Shown one piece after another: positions 1-12,583 of a stretch of 64,000 nucleotides of DNA (its first letter is position 1; every line of letters starts with the position of its first letter). The stretch lies in contig CALYLW010000493.1 in assembly GCA_944989445.1 (NCBI GenBank), positions 135,761 to 199,760 of the forward strand. Reading direction: 5' to 3'. The position numbers were made by a program, and so were the translations under genes. A model generated the notes under the pieces. It saw only the letters and a list, made by a program, of their open reading frames with translations. It searched no databases and had not been told where the DNA came from. Origin of the DNA: Ampullaceana balthica (Eukaryota; Mollusca; Gastropoda; Lymnaeidae).

Positions 1-138
1 TATGCTATTATATTAGTACGGAATATTTCTACTTAAAATATCCTGAAAAAATAAATATAAAGTTTTCTAGTTAAGTTGTTATAAAAAAAAGTTTTGCGTA
101 AGAGAAGTAAAATTGTAAAAAGTAGTAAAAATGTTTAG

Positions 139-407
139 TCAAAGCGCGGGCCCTGAAAAGCGTGGGGCCGGCCCTGATTTCAGTTTAGAGAAAGATCTCT
201 CACAAGCTACTTGGGTAGACGACAGAGTCAATAAGAGTTTATAAGCGCTAAAGAGATGTTTGTATTTTTGCCCATAGAAACTGTATTTATGTAGTACAGA
301 CAAGAAGCAAACAGGACTTTTTTTCAAGATTAATTATTATTACATCACTGGTCTTGGCGGCCCACCGGGAATTTTCCCGGTGTCCCGGCGGCCCAGTCCA
401 CCCCTGA
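139..407 (-). mobile_element. hAT transposase C-terminal relic with hAT-like terminal sequences
   Basis: On the minus strand the frame contains YKLLLTLSSTQVACERSFSKLK, the dimerisation domain of hAT transposases. It stops abruptly at CAGGGCCGGCCC, which looks like another element's terminus. At 345-407 a GC-rich inverted segment ends in CAGTCCACCCCTG, also typical of hAT ends. The coding piece is about 55 codons, so it is a dead fragment. Confidence 0.6.
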
Positions 408-1967
408 AGAAAATAAAGGTTTGTATCGAGAATCGACGGTGGTTTTTATATAATTAAATAAAAAATGATTATTATTCTTTTAAAAGTTTGTTGTTGCTTT
501 GGTACAAGTAAGATACGTGACTGTGACTAACACGCGCGTGATGGTGAAATCAAATCATTTTCTTAATATTCTAGTATATATATAATATATATTAGGAAAA
601 GGAAATTGAAACCAGAATCGGCAAGGCTGCATCATTAATGGCTAGGCTGAATCAAAGAGTGTGGAACAATGCACAGCTCACTGATAGGACGAAAATCACT
701 GTGTACCAGGCCTACGTGCTCAGCACACTCCTCTATGGCAGCGAGTGCTGGACGACCTATGCCAAACAAACAAAGCAACTCAACAGCTTCCACTTACAAT
801 GCTTGCGCAGGATTCTGCATCATCAAGTGGCAGGACAAGATCACGAATGTTGAGGTACTCAGAAGGAGTCATATGCTGAGCATGCACTCAATCCTGAGTG
901 ATGGGCGCCTGCGGTGGTTGGGACATGTCCTCAGGATGAGCTCGGAGCGCATTCCAAGAGCCCTGCTTTACGGCGAGCTGGCAACTGGAATGCGGAAGAG
1001 AGGACGCCCCTGCTTGCGCTTCAAGGATGTCTGCAAGAAAGACATGACTCTTGCGCAGATTGACAATAAAACGTGGGAGACCATTGCTGAGGAGCGCACC
1101 TCCTGGCAGGCAAAAGTACGCGAGGGCATTCAAGTCGCGGAAGCTTCCCTTACAGCCAGGAGCAAGGAGAAAAGGGCCAGGAGAAAGGGGAAGGGGGGTA
1201 GAGGAGCAGGAGGAAACCCCATCATCCCATGAGGATGGATGGATGCCATAGAAAAACTGATAAGGTCAAGGCCGCATTTGTTACTATTTATATTACAAGT
1301 TAAACGTATCATTTGATTGACGGAGGAAATTCGAGTGCGGTCTCATAGTGACAGATATCCTGCACGTCAAAAGCATTAAACTTAAAATTACCATATTGAT
1401 ATGTTGTTTTTTTAATTCGTCAATTCGACAGGCATTGCAAACGCATGCCACGCCAAACGCGCCATGGGACGAGGCGAGGCGAAAAATTTGACCTTTAACG
1501 CATGCTCAGACAATTATAAACTGGTAACTTTTTTTTTATTAAATGGAATCGAAACATGACCACAGAGACGTAATCAAAGTCATTTACTTCGGCATATATA
1601 TATATATATATATAAATTCCTGACTAGTCATAACTTTTCTCGACTATTTCCCGACTTTCAAGACAGGGAAAATTATTTAAAGAATTCACGACTGAGTGGG
1701 AACCCTGGGTTATATTTAAACGGTCCTTAAAAACGATCAGTCTTAACCTTAGGAAAGAGTGAAGAAATATTAGGGTCCCGATATTCCGATACGATTCCGA
1801 TTAATCGTCCCATCACTAATTAACGCACATCATGTATATAATTATAAAGAAATTTCAAGCGCATGTTAATATTTTGCCGCCATATTGGTTTTTGTTTAAC
1901 TCGATGATCGGTTATCTCGGCGCCATTTTTCATACCCTGAGGCCGTCGACTTAAGCAGGTCCCACTG
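400..1967 (+). mobile_element. Pogo-like non-autonomous element, copy 1, interrupted by a LINE
   Basis: The right end (...cgacttaagcaggtcccactg followed by TA) and the blocks at 400-560 and 1255-1600 match the inverted copy at 48079-49574. The left end was not resolved and may lie before 400. A LINE 3' fragment (about 600-1250) sits inside it. No transposase frame is seen. A short (TA)n tract is at 1594-1611. Confidence 0.65.
600..1250 (+). mobile_element. 5'-truncated LINE (RTE/CR1-like) reverse transcriptase C-terminus
   Basis: The frame from 601 reads [19 protein letters not shown], then the typical post-RT block LRWLGHVLRMSSERIPRALLYGEL and [15 protein letters not shown]. One frameshift lies near 820-850, where two overlapping frames exchange. 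The 3' end finishes in GGATGGATGGATGCCAT. The same family is at 39247-39861 (minus) and, as a bare tail, at 54655-54705. It is inserted in pogo-like copy 1. Confidence 0.8.
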
Positions 1968-2109
1968 TATTGCAATAAAAAGAACTTAAGTATAAACTAA
2001 GGCTTTATAAAAAAGCAGGGTCCAATTTTCTTTCTAAATTTATACCCTCAAATTATTAAATTAGCACACACACAAAATATATAAGTAACTATTTAATAAA
2101 TTTGTTAAC

Positions 2110-5100
2110 CTTTTGAAGTGTTTGATCTCTGTACCATGTGTGCGATATAACTTGATCTTTGAAAGTGTCAAGGACTGAATGGTGGTCTGAGTTTCCATAT
2201 GGTGCAAGGGCTTCCAATTCTTGTCGTGAAATAGGAAAAGCAGGATCTTCTAAATCTAATAAATAAATCAAAATTACTTTATCTTCACACAGACACACAA
2301 AAAATGTCATATGATGAAAAGCCTAGAAAAAAATATTATTCAATGGAGGCTATAATTTAAACAGTATTGGGAATGACATAAATTTAAAATACATTAATTT
2401 TAAATTCAACATGGGCAGATAAAATTTCAATGACTCATTGTGCCCATGTTAAATTCTATTCTGAGCTGGTCAAGTTTAAATCATTATTTCTCCATGTACT
2501 TCAATCAGAAAAATGTATTTTAAACAAAACAAAACTATTTATTTATACTATTTAATCAGGAACCCACTAAAAAAGTAGAAAACACATTACAACTTTAAAA
2601 AATAAACTATGATCACCCCCAAACCAATAGCCTGACCCCAATTATCTTAACCCAGCTTTCTTGAGTGGTGACACTGTGTATAGTAGTTAACTCAGTGTAA
2701 TGAGGAGATAATAACTTTTCAGTGAAAAGTCATGTGTTATCAACAAGATTTGATGCAGGACATCCCGACAAACAAATATTTAAACAAGCACAATTTTTAG
2801 TAGAAAGAAATTCTTTAAAAAGGAACATTTATGTAAGTTCATTTTTCAAAATATACATGCCATCATTTAAACAACTTCGTACGGCATCATTTTTTTACCA
2901 CGTTTTTATTAACTCACTTTCGTTCCTGTTTGTCTGTCCACAATTTTTCAAATCTGCCAACGTAAAATTAAACCACTTCTGATGGGCCAAGAGATCTCAA
3001 AATTTTACCACAGATAGATCTTGGATGACAATGCATTGTATCAAAATTTCAGATCGATCGAATGTACCGTTATTAAATTATTGAACTTTTTAGTTTATCT
3101 ATATATAAGCATATGTATTATCCGTCTGCTCTTGTTTACATTACATTCACGTGCCAAGTTCACACCAACCCCGACCACATCAACCATGTTTAACATCAAG
3201 GGGAGATCAGTCATTTCCAGTCTGTAAATGTTTGTCGGGCAATGCGTATTATATTTGAACATAATCAATACTTCAAAACTCACCATAGCATACACTTAGA
3301 CTAAAAAGAATAAAATAAATAGAAGTAAAAAGAAGATTTCTAAAAACCACGTTTTTATAAGTGGACTAAAAAGAAGAAAATAATTTTAAACTTTTTAAGT
3401 TCAAGTACTTAATTTAATATGACTAAAAACGTGGGACGGGTGTTTGGTATAAAAATTATAAATTTATAATTTAGAAGGCAAAATGAGAGATCTATAAGTG
3501 AGAGAATGAATGAACTGCATATGTTAAACCTCATAAGCGCCCGCCCCACGTTTTAGTCATATTAAATTACAGTACTTGAACTTATAAGTTTTAAATTATT
3601 TTTTCTTTTTAGTCCACTTATAAAAATGTGGTTTTTAAAAATCTTTTTTTTACTTCTATTTATTTCAGATTAAAGCAAGTGCTATATCCATTTTCAACAG
3701 CACATAATGCAATATTTTAGTGTACAAATTAACTTTTAACAAAATATTTGTTATAAGTTTGTTAATGACTGCTTACTTCCTTGATTAATCCAGTGGTTAA
3801 GAGTTGAAACTAACCAATCCCTAAATCCAGGAATTGGTGAAAGACTGGAGAAGTTTTGAAGATGAGGGAACTCTTCTTGCAACCGCCGTACAACTGATTT
3901 TATAAGATAATTGCCCAAATCAATGCCTTGTAAACCTATCAAAAGAATTTTAATAATGAAATTAGCTTATTTATTAATAGTAGGCAATATTAGGTAAATA
4001 GGTAACAAAAATGCATATTCTTTGGCCTCGACTTTAATCAAAGACTTATAAAATAATTTTCTTTTAATTGCATATATTAACTTTTCTTTAGCATGGAGTC
4101 TGCATTGGTTAAAAAAAGAATAATAAACTTACACAGGCCAAGTCATTTTAAAATTAAAAAAAAACAGTCACAATCAAGAAAATATATTTTATTTTGGAGC
4201 GCAATGTACCAAACAAATGCAAGAAATTTTACTGATATTTGAATAATCAACCAATCAAAACACATAATATAGAAGTATAACACTGAAGTAATTCATTTAA
4301 TACATAGATTTTGGGAAGCACAGAACTCAGTGCGCAAAAGCTGTGGAAAAGACTGTCACTCAAGGATAGGACTGCTCAGCCACACGAGGAAATGCAACCC
4401 AACCCAACGGTGATGCACCATCGTCTCTCGATATGGAAGGATGCCAATGACATAGATTTTAAAGAAGTTACTTAATAAAAAATAATACGGAGTGTGCATT
4501 TAGGTTTTGAAGATAGCAGTGTGAATCAGCAGGACAGCCTATTTAGACATCCCTATAAAGTCTTCAGGCGCATCACATTAAACACTCATGTTTACATACT
4601 TAAATGCCCTGTTATAGCCAAGCCCTAATGGTAGACTTTGAGTCATTTTCAGTTCAACATTTGTATCGTGGAGTTAGCTGTCATTTGTTCATGCAAGTAT
4701 AAACATCAATTAACTCGCTGTAGCATTCGACCATGCCATACTTCTGACCTCCTTGATTGGGAAAGTTTGTTTACAATTTCCAGACGGTTCTATTAGGAAG
4801 CAGAAATACCCTCTGACAAATGAAAATGTATAATTTCTATACTACCTTAATCTGATTAACTGACTATAAATAAGGCAGTCAACTGAGTAAACTGTATTGT
4901 TTAGATGAAATCCTTATTAGGGGATTAAGTGAAATGTGGTGACTCACATGATATAGATAAGTTGGACTTAATGGAAGAATTGAAGTTAATAAGAAAATAT
5001 AACCCAAACATTTACAGACTATTTGCAATAACCAAGCTGTGATGAGTGATTAAGCTATGAGCAATTTAATTATTATAACAGTGAAAGTGCTGTAAAAGAA

Positions 5101-8100
5101 AATTTGAACAAATGACAATTGGAATGACAAGTTTATTTTCCTTATTGCTTCTTTTCAAATGAATCAGATGTTTGAAAAAAGATCTGGAGACTGTGACTAA
5201 GAATTGCTTGCTTTGCTAATTAAAGTTAAACACTGTATTACCTTTCAGCATTATTACCTTGTTGTGTTGAAGTTATGGAATAAAATATTGCCCACTTGAT
5301 ATTTGTTTGTTCTTCTTTCTCTAGATAGTTTTGTGATGTTAAACTGTTATTAGAAATTCCAGTTGTGCCTGTGCCTGAAGAAGAAATTTCTTCATCTAGA
5401 GAGGAGGTTGCTTCTAGGCTTTTTTCGTGAGAAATAGTTGTCCTAGCTCTTGCATTTGGTATAATGGACTGTCATCAATAAGAAAATAAATATTTTATTG
5501 GTAAGAAGTTATTGGTGTTTATATGGGAAACTTACCCAAGGCAAATATCTTTCTTTAAAAATTGAAACTAAAAAAATATTAAGAAAAATTGCATCCAAAT
5601 TAAAATTCTAGTATGCATGATCCATTCTAGCTGTACAAACAATCTCATATCAAATTGTTTATTGTCTATTACAGTAAACTTCATTGAGTTATGATATTGT
5701 ACCATGCTGTCACTTAAGATTGAACTTACTACAAGCTATCAGTTTGAGTAATTAAAGTTAAACATAATATTCAGCTTAAAAGTACATGTATGTGAATTAG
5801 AGGAGTGCTTGATCACTCTTGCACCGAGTAATAAAGTAATATAATCAAAACTGGGACACGGCCATTGGTCCATATTTATTTTTTCTTGTTTCATTAATTT
5901 ACATGAACTCACCTGAATATTAGAAGAGATATCAGAAGTAAGAGCTGTGTGTAGGACAACAACAGGCTCTCCTGGCATGCTGTTATGGGTGAATATGTAA
6001 CATCGTCTGTATGGACCTACTCTTCTCTTTATGTCTTCCCAAGTTTTAATTCTATGGACTGCTTCATAATTAGAAATCTATATTTTTTAAAAATATATTA
6101 TCCCTTTCATTAATATGAAGACCTTTGTATAAAGTAACAGCTGTTTTGAATGAGTCATTATTTTTTTATGTTGTTTTTTACTTTTATAAGGGAATCCAAA
6201 AAAAATATCGATTTTAAATTATTAATTCGACACAAACAAAGAAAATAAAACAAACAAATTTTCAAATAGCAATGCTGAAAAACAAGAAATTAATCAATCT
6301 ATAAAAAATATTCTCAGCTTTAAAAAAAAAGTAATGTAATGAAGTTTTTTTTTAATTAATGCATATAATTAATTTTTTTAATCACAAAATTCAACATCTT
6401 ATCTATCTATATAAAATAAATTTGACCTACCTTTTGAACAAGATCACATGAAGAGTTCCATGTAATTCTTTCCAAATTTAATAAGCCAACTGTAAACCAG
6501 AGACGCAGTAGATCCATTAAAGCAATATTGAGTTCTTGTAACAGTGCAACATTCAACTCACTTGTGCAACTTTGCTTAATACTCTTAAACATATTTTAAA
6601 AATTGGATTAAGATTATTATCTTTGCCCACAATTAACACAGGGCTGTAATACTTTTTTTTAATGTCACTATTGTCAAGAATAACTATTTAAAATGTTTAA
6701 AGATTTATCCTGTGCTTAATTCTAAATACACGTAAAAAGTGATCGATTAAGGACAAAAGAAAGAAAAAAAGATGAGCACCAAAATGAAACCAAATGATTT
6801 GAGTTCAAAGCAAATGTAATATATATATGGATTATTTTATAAATTTTAAAAATTATATAATCAGTGATGTAAATCAGTGCAATTTCTTTGTTTTATATGA
6901 TTTAAGAAATTTAAATGTATTTTTCTCCTTTTTAACTTAACTCATTTTCCCTGAGTCATAACACTGTTGTTAAAACTTGATGTGGTGTCGACAAAGATTA
7001 CAATTTCAAAGTAGAAAGTCTTTAAATTTAAAGAGCTCTAAGATATTACAAGACAGCTTTCAAGAAGACATTGAGACTGGTTTAAGGCAAAGAATGGAGA
7101 TAAATAATGGAATGCAGAGAACCACAAAGTACATAGTTGGAACTACTTAACAGACCTCCACCTAAAGATATGCCATATGAAACTAACATATGAAAGTCAG
7201 GGCCAATCTACAAAAGAAACAACCCAAGCTATCAGGATATCAAGCAACTTACAATTTGAAAATCATCGTACCCGGATAACATCTAAACAGAGATGTTGAG
7301 ATCAAACAAAGATAATAGTAAATACTTATTAAGGCAATATGAGAAGAAGGGAGACTTCCAGAGGATTAAAAAGCAGAAATCTCATCAAGGTACCAAAGTA
7401 AGAGGATCTCATCAATTAGCAATCTACAAAGGAAATACACTACTGCCTGACACAGGGTTAGTCTTTAAATAGAACTAGAATGATGGACATGGAAGACAAA
7501 ATTTTATTGGACACCATGGGAACAACTGAATTACTTATATTTTTCAGTTGACATTATAATTCTTTCCTACAAGCACACAACAAATGCAGGAAAAGATCAG
7601 AAATATAGCCACCATTTCAGACCTAACATAAATAGAGGCAAGAAAATGGTCATGAAAGTAATCTCAATGAATCAAAAGCACATCTCTTCCAGCAGCCCCA
7701 AATACATACATTGTGCTACTGAAGCTATTGTCAAGGGTGGAACTAGAATCGGAATGGTTATGTCCTTGTTTTTACTATTACACAAAGCTTGTGCATGAGG
7801 TAAAGTCTAGCAGCTTAAATTTCATTAAATTGGTTTTTATGTATCTGAATTAACAAAATTACTAGTGAAGAGAACAAATATAATAGCGCAGAAGATTTTT
7901 AAAATAAATATTGTAATTACCAGGATATTAGCTCGACAGTCAACCAAAAATTTCACTCCTCCATTAACCCTTCCAATATGTGTAAATAATGTTTTAAATT
8001 TTGGTTTCAGAGCTGACCGCAGTTTCTCTGATGAAGATAACAAGCTAACATCTCCTTTGTCCTAAAAAAAAAGTCATTGCAGGTTTACATGTTAGTCAAT

Positions 8101-8949
8101 AATGCTAAGGATTTCAAATTTTGAAAAAGTAATTTTCAAAAGTCTTTATTTCTCTTTATGTATGCATTGTGAAAATAAAATAAATAAAAATTTACATGCA
8201 TTAACATTTTATTGTTGTGCTAACTTCTTACCTTTACAGTCATAGCCATCTTTGCAACTGTAACTACATTTTCAGGGTGAATGCCATAATTTTTTGCGAG
8301 GTCACATAAAAAAACTGCTCTTTCATCTTGAGATATGTTGTTGTAATACTCCATAAAAGTACAACATTTATCCTGTTTGAAAAATATAATGCAAAATTTT
8401 GAAGTATTATTAGTTTGAATATAACTATATTCTATAAAATTATTAACAGAAAAAATCAACTTTATTATTTTAATAAAATTCTGCCTAAATTTTAATGATA
8501 GTTTATTCTTGTAATTAGTAACAATAATTTAATACCTCTGATGTTTGCAGATTAGCATTTATGTCTGAAAATGTTGACTGCAGAATAGTGAATCCATTTG
8601 AATTATTTTTTGCATTGATTCCAGATGATCGCAAAGCTACTTGATAGTTAACCTGACGAGCATAAAACAATGGTTTAAAATGTAAAACCAAATAATTATA
8701 CATACTTTTAGACATAAATCAAGCAAGCTAAAAACACAGGAAGAGAAAATAACTTGTCTTTATTATGTTTATGATTAAGAAACAATGACTAACTTAGCTC
8801 CTTTTATCTTTATTATGCTCAATATTATTATTATTATTAAAATGAAATGACTAACTAAGCTCCTTTTTAAAAAAATATTTACTTACATTTCTAAGAATAT
8901 TAAAGAATCGAAATAGCCTAGGATGGAATATTGAATGGTTCATAATCAT
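2110..8949 (-). CDS. MLYCD: Malonyl-CoA decarboxylase, 3' end beyond window (9 exons visible)
   Basis: Converts malonyl-CoA to acetyl-CoA and CO2, relieving inhibition of fatty-acid oxidation; the family acts in mitochondria, peroxisomes and cytosol. Exons in transcript order: 8887-8949, 8536-8652, 8232-8372, 7921-8061, 6431-6583, 5913-6077, 5258-5468, 3777-3935, 2110-2249 (last acceptor could be 2255). All borders are GT-AG and phases agree. Recognisable blocks are [60 protein letters not shown] and [10 protein letters not shown]; the last holds the serine matching human Ser329. The C-terminal ~90 residues, with the catalytic His and any peroxisomal signal, lie left of position 1. Residues 1-21 ([16 protein letters not shown]...) look like a mitochondrial presequence. 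A pyrimidine tract plus CAG sits just before the first ATG, so an upstream exon is likely and the start is provisional. Exon 7 carries a Ser/Thr-rich insert absent from the human protein. The exon 5 acceptor is the least certain. Confidence 0.95.
2880..3125 (+). repeat. Dispersed repeat, copy A (inverted copy at 53380-53545)
   Basis: The stretch around gatagatcttggatgacaat, through the GATCGATCGAATGTACCG segment, recurs as its reverse complement at 53380-53545 with few changes. It has no coding potential. The class is unknown; it may be the body of a SINE or a DNA element. Confidence 0.55.
3300..3667. repeat. Foldback element with ~130-bp inverted arms
   Basis: The left arm (about 3305-3440) and right arm (about 3540-3667) are imperfect reverse complements over roughly 125 bp, separated by ~100 bp. 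Both arms contain agtccact/agtggact and ccacgttttta blocks. It lies in MLYCD intron 8 and has no coding capacity. A MITE or foldback transposon is the likely class. Confidence 0.65.
4326..4450 (+). mobile_element. LINE 3' end with C-terminal zinc-finger fragment
   Basis: One frame reads [20 protein letters not shown] and then a stop. This is the Cys/His finger found at the C-terminus of many invertebrate LINE polyproteins. Its 3' end, accatcgtctctcgatatgg...ggatgcc, resembles the tails at 1230 and 54660. It lies in MLYCD intron 7. Confidence 0.6.
7060..7760 (+). pseudogene. Decayed non-LTR reverse transcriptase relic
   Basis: Fragments such as GRLPEDWKAEILIKVPK and GKDQKYS...[12 protein letters not shown], in shifting frames, match the finger/palm order of LINE reverse transcriptases. 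Stops and frameshifts are frequent. It lies in MLYCD intron 4 on the opposite strand to the gene. Confidence 0.5.
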
Positions 8950-9334
8950 TATCCTGAAAAAAAGAATTGGTGCACAATGAAATAATGTATTAGAGTTACA
9001 AATTTTTAAAAGCTTTGTTAATTTTATTATATTAAAATATTTGTTAAAAATACTATTATATCTGTAAACATTATCTGTTTTTATCAGGCTCTAAATAAAT
9101 TCATCACAGAGTACACAAGTACTGCAAATAAAATTATCAAAACATTTTATAATAGAGAGAGGGATTATTTTAAATTATCACATGTCTTTCCAGTTCTAAT
9201 TTTGTACATGAATGATTCCCCTATTAGCTATATATTTGTTTGCAAGTACCTCCAAGCATTCTCTAAAACAATCTATAGAATTAGCAACCTTATTTCACTT
9301 TGACTGGACTTAAATGACATTATAACCAATGTTA

Positions 9335-9500
9335 CCTTTAAGCTGGGCGGCTGCCCAGATATCTAAGAGATGCTACACAGCAGTTTAGAATAACCGCGCA
9401 GTAAATTTTGGTAAGGATAATATAATATCTGTGTTTGTGGGGAATAAATTTGTGCACAAAATACAAATGCTGTGCAACTTTGCACATAAGTTTGTTATTT
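9335..9500 (+). repeat. Dispersed repeat, inverted relative to ~29850-29985
   Basis: The segment from aatgttacctttaagctgggcg through cagtttagaataaccgcgcag to tgcacaaaa...gcaactttgcaca has an inverted, diverged copy in the IDE 3' flank (29850-29985). It probably belongs to a hAT-like MITE family. Confidence 0.45.
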
Positions 9501-9602
9501 TCCACAAGGACAAACGAACCTTAGGGGGAACATTTCTACCTTGCATACTAAAGTATAGGTGGTACTTTTTCCAAAAAAAATTACAGAATTATCTAGAGTT
9601 TA

Positions 9603-10183
9603 CCGGTACTTGTTTTTTATCCGACCACCAAAAAAATGTTTTTATTTCTTTGGTATTAACTGTTGGCAACTCTGCGACACTTAGGCCTAGTGTTAGATGG
9701 CTATGGTCACTATGGAGTTCTCCCACTTACGAAGATGAAGATTAAATAAATTAATAAAATTATATTAAAATCATTAATCGGTACATGTTTTTTATCTGAC
9801 TACCAAAACAAAATTCTTTATTTTTTGGTATCAACTGTACTTTAATATTTTTCTAACCTTCTTTCTTTCATTTATCGTTTAGTCAGTTTTTAGTTTTAAT
9901 CGGTGTTGTTCTTTTCCAATGTCAATATAGACTATAGTGAATATATAGTAAATATTGTTACTTATAATTTTTTTTATTATTAGTATGCCTTATAAATAAT
10001 ATTATAATTTATTTTAACTAGATTAATGATTTTAATATTAGTTTATTTAATCTTCATCATCGTTAAGTGGGAGAAGTCCATAGCCATCTAGTAGTAGTAG
10101 CCTAAGTATCGCGGTGTTTCAAACAGTTAATAACAAAAATAATGAAGACATTTTTTAGTGGTCGGATAAAAAACAAGGACCGT
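9603..10183. mobile_element. Long-TIR foldback element
   Basis: Positions 9603-9779 and 10020-10183 are reverse complements over ~165 bp with scattered changes; both outer ends read (a)cggt(a/c)cttgttttttatccga. A partial direct copy of the outer arm follows at 9779-9840. The interior is AT-rich and non-coding. It lies between MLYCD and EED. No convincing target duplication was found. Confidence 0.65.
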
Positions 10184-11415
10184 TTAACCTATCCACTCAA
10201 AATAAGAATAGATCACAAACTTTCAACTGTATATGTTGCTTTTGATGACGCACGTACATAAGTTTTCCTTATAATAGTTACGAAGGCATATGTGCCAGCA
10301 ATGGGATATGTAAACAAACTACAGTTTGCCCCCACAATACCTGATACAATTGAATCTGCAAACTACACACTTGTTTCAAAAGTTTATTAGGCTAAATTTC
10401 AGATGGTTAATGTAATTTTATTTTGTAAAAACTTTAACAGTTGTAAACCCTAATAATAAGTAAGAGAAAGAATTAAAAACTAGGTTTTATTAGTATTAGA
10501 CTAATATACTTAGGCCTTAGCCTTAGGCTAACTTGAGACTAATAATAAAACAGAAAAGAAAAAACTTTTAAAAACTGAAAAATCTATGTCTATGTTAGAT
10601 GTAGCTTTTTAGGCCCTACTGCCCCTACACACAATTTTTAAACTTCATTTGCTTTTACTTTTAACACTGTAATTATAATTTCAATTTCATAACACAGTGA
10701 AGTACTCATATATAGGCTAGATAGAATAAAACTGTAGACTTAGACTTTAGACTTACATAGATAAGTAAAAATATAATTTATTTTTTTATTAATCAAAATC
10801 ATATAAATTATAAAGAGTTTTCATTTTAATTTTAAAAAGCATTGTTAGTAGAATATAATATAGAAAAGAAATTCATTATAATTATATCCAGTTTTATTAT
10901 TTATCCCAACATTCTTCTATATCTTAAGGGCCCACGATAAATGTTTTTATTAATGTACCACTACAAGAATGATTCTAAAATTTACTAGACTAACAGAAAC
11001 ACAACAGACAATGACAATGTCACCAGCAGTAGCAGACTGCATTCACAGTTTCAGTAACTCAGAATGCATAACTAATTCTTCTACCTAGAGTTACCGAACC
11101 GAACCTGTCTTGACCTTAAAGATAACATCGCTTTTTTATAATACCATGTACATATCGATTTCATTAAGCGCACTAAAACTTTAAACAAATATTTTAAGTG
11201 CCTGACATTGTATGCAATTAAATGTTAATATCTAATACTAATATCAATCTTACTAGCCCTACATTACTTAAATACTTCATCCAATAGGAAAAGAAATAGA
11301 AAATAAAGTTAATTTTAATTACCTAGTAATCAATAGTAACTAGTATTAATTGCTCGAAATTGCACACTTTTGATTTGAAAATTTTTGACACAGACTACGA
11401 CACTGACATCTAGTC

Positions 11416-11704
11416 CATGGGCGTAGGGAAGGGGGGCAAGGGGGGCATTTGCCCCCCCCCCTACATTTGAGAAAAAAATATTTAATTTATTAAATGCATT
11501 AATAAATGTTGTATTTTGTATTTTAACTATTACAGCACTAATTTGTAAGTCTTATTAATTTCTAAGGCTTTTTTCAACCCTTATTTTATACTGAACTTGA
11601 ATTTAATTGAAAATTGTACCTGTATGGCATTGCCAGTTAAAATAAAATATAAAGTGGGATTTTTTTTACCCCCCCCCCTGGAAAAATTCCTAGCGACGCC
11701 CATG
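11416..11704. mobile_element. Small TIR element with poly-G/C subterminal tracts
   Basis: It begins CATGGGCGTAGGGAA and ends TTCCTAGCGACGCCCATG, which are inverted. GGGGGG and CCCCCCCCC runs lie just inside each end. There is no frame. It is a short non-autonomous DNA element; the superfamily is not determined. Confidence 0.5.
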
Positions 11705-11984
11705 ATATAGTCATCTATGCCACAAATGAAAATTAATGCTATTCAATAAAAAAAGTTGTGAGTGAAAGAGTACAGAACTGTGAAAGTTGGGTCACAAGTT
11801 TCCGGAGTTATTTATATTGGTAATATAGGGGGCACAAAATTCCACAAAAAAATTCATAACTCCACTTCTATAAAAGATAGAAATACAAAACAGGTGTTAT
11901 TGAAAAGGTCTTAGCAAACCCCTTTAAAAGGATATATTATTTAAACCTATTGGACTTCATTTAAATTTTCTGTCAAAGTACCTA

Positions 11985-12125
11985 CAATAACAGGAAAGCC
12001 AACACTTTATCAACATTTAAAACTCTAATAAGAATGCAGGACTAAACACAAACCATAGATAAGCGTAGGACGCAATAATCTTCTGTATAGAAGGAGCGTC
12101 TGAAACAGATAAGAGGAATGAATTC
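11985..12125 (+). mobile_element. 3' terminal fragment of a CR1/jockey-like LINE (copy a)
   Basis: It runs from caggaaagccaacactttatc to gataagcgtaggacgcaata...ggagcgtctg. The same tail recurs at 12275-12425 and 13165-13305, and a bare piece is at 33483-33545. The upstream part matches the end of the LINE at 33845-34600. Confidence 0.6.
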
Positions 12126-12274
12126 CTATCGAAGGCTCATTTTGGATTTGGATCTTATTTGGAAAAAAAAACACAATCAACATTAAAAAACTACAATAAA
12201 AAATGCAAGACTAAGACTAAACCAATAACATAAATTCTTGCTGGAATTCGAACGTGGAATTGGCTCCCTGATCA

Positions 12275-12425
12275 AATCAGGAAATCCAACACTTAATCAC
12301 CATACAAATTCTAATAAAAATGCAAGACTAGACACAATGACATAAACCATGGATAAGCGTAGGACGCAATAGCCTTTACTTCTGTATAGAAGGCTATTAT
12401 AAACAAATATGATAAGAACCATGGA
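12275..12425 (+). mobile_element. 3' terminal fragment of the same LINE (copy b)
   Basis: Matches copy a from caggaaatccaacacttaat through gataagcgtaggacgcaata to a diverged tail. It sits about 150 bp after copy a in the same orientation, so the region has taken repeated insertions or a local duplication. Confidence 0.55.
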
Positions 12426-12583
12426 TAAACCAAAAGTCAAAAGAAGTGCGTATGTAATATATATAACATATAAAATTCAGAATGAGGGATTTGGCTTCTA
12501 TAATTTATAAGGTTATATTATAATACAAATCTGACAGACAGACAGACAGGTATGGCGCAGGAAGTCTCTTTATTTATTTATTA

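Noticed and set aside
9431..9745. 104-codon plus-strand open frame
   Set aside because: It overlaps a dispersed repeat and the long-TIR element and has no conserved motif.
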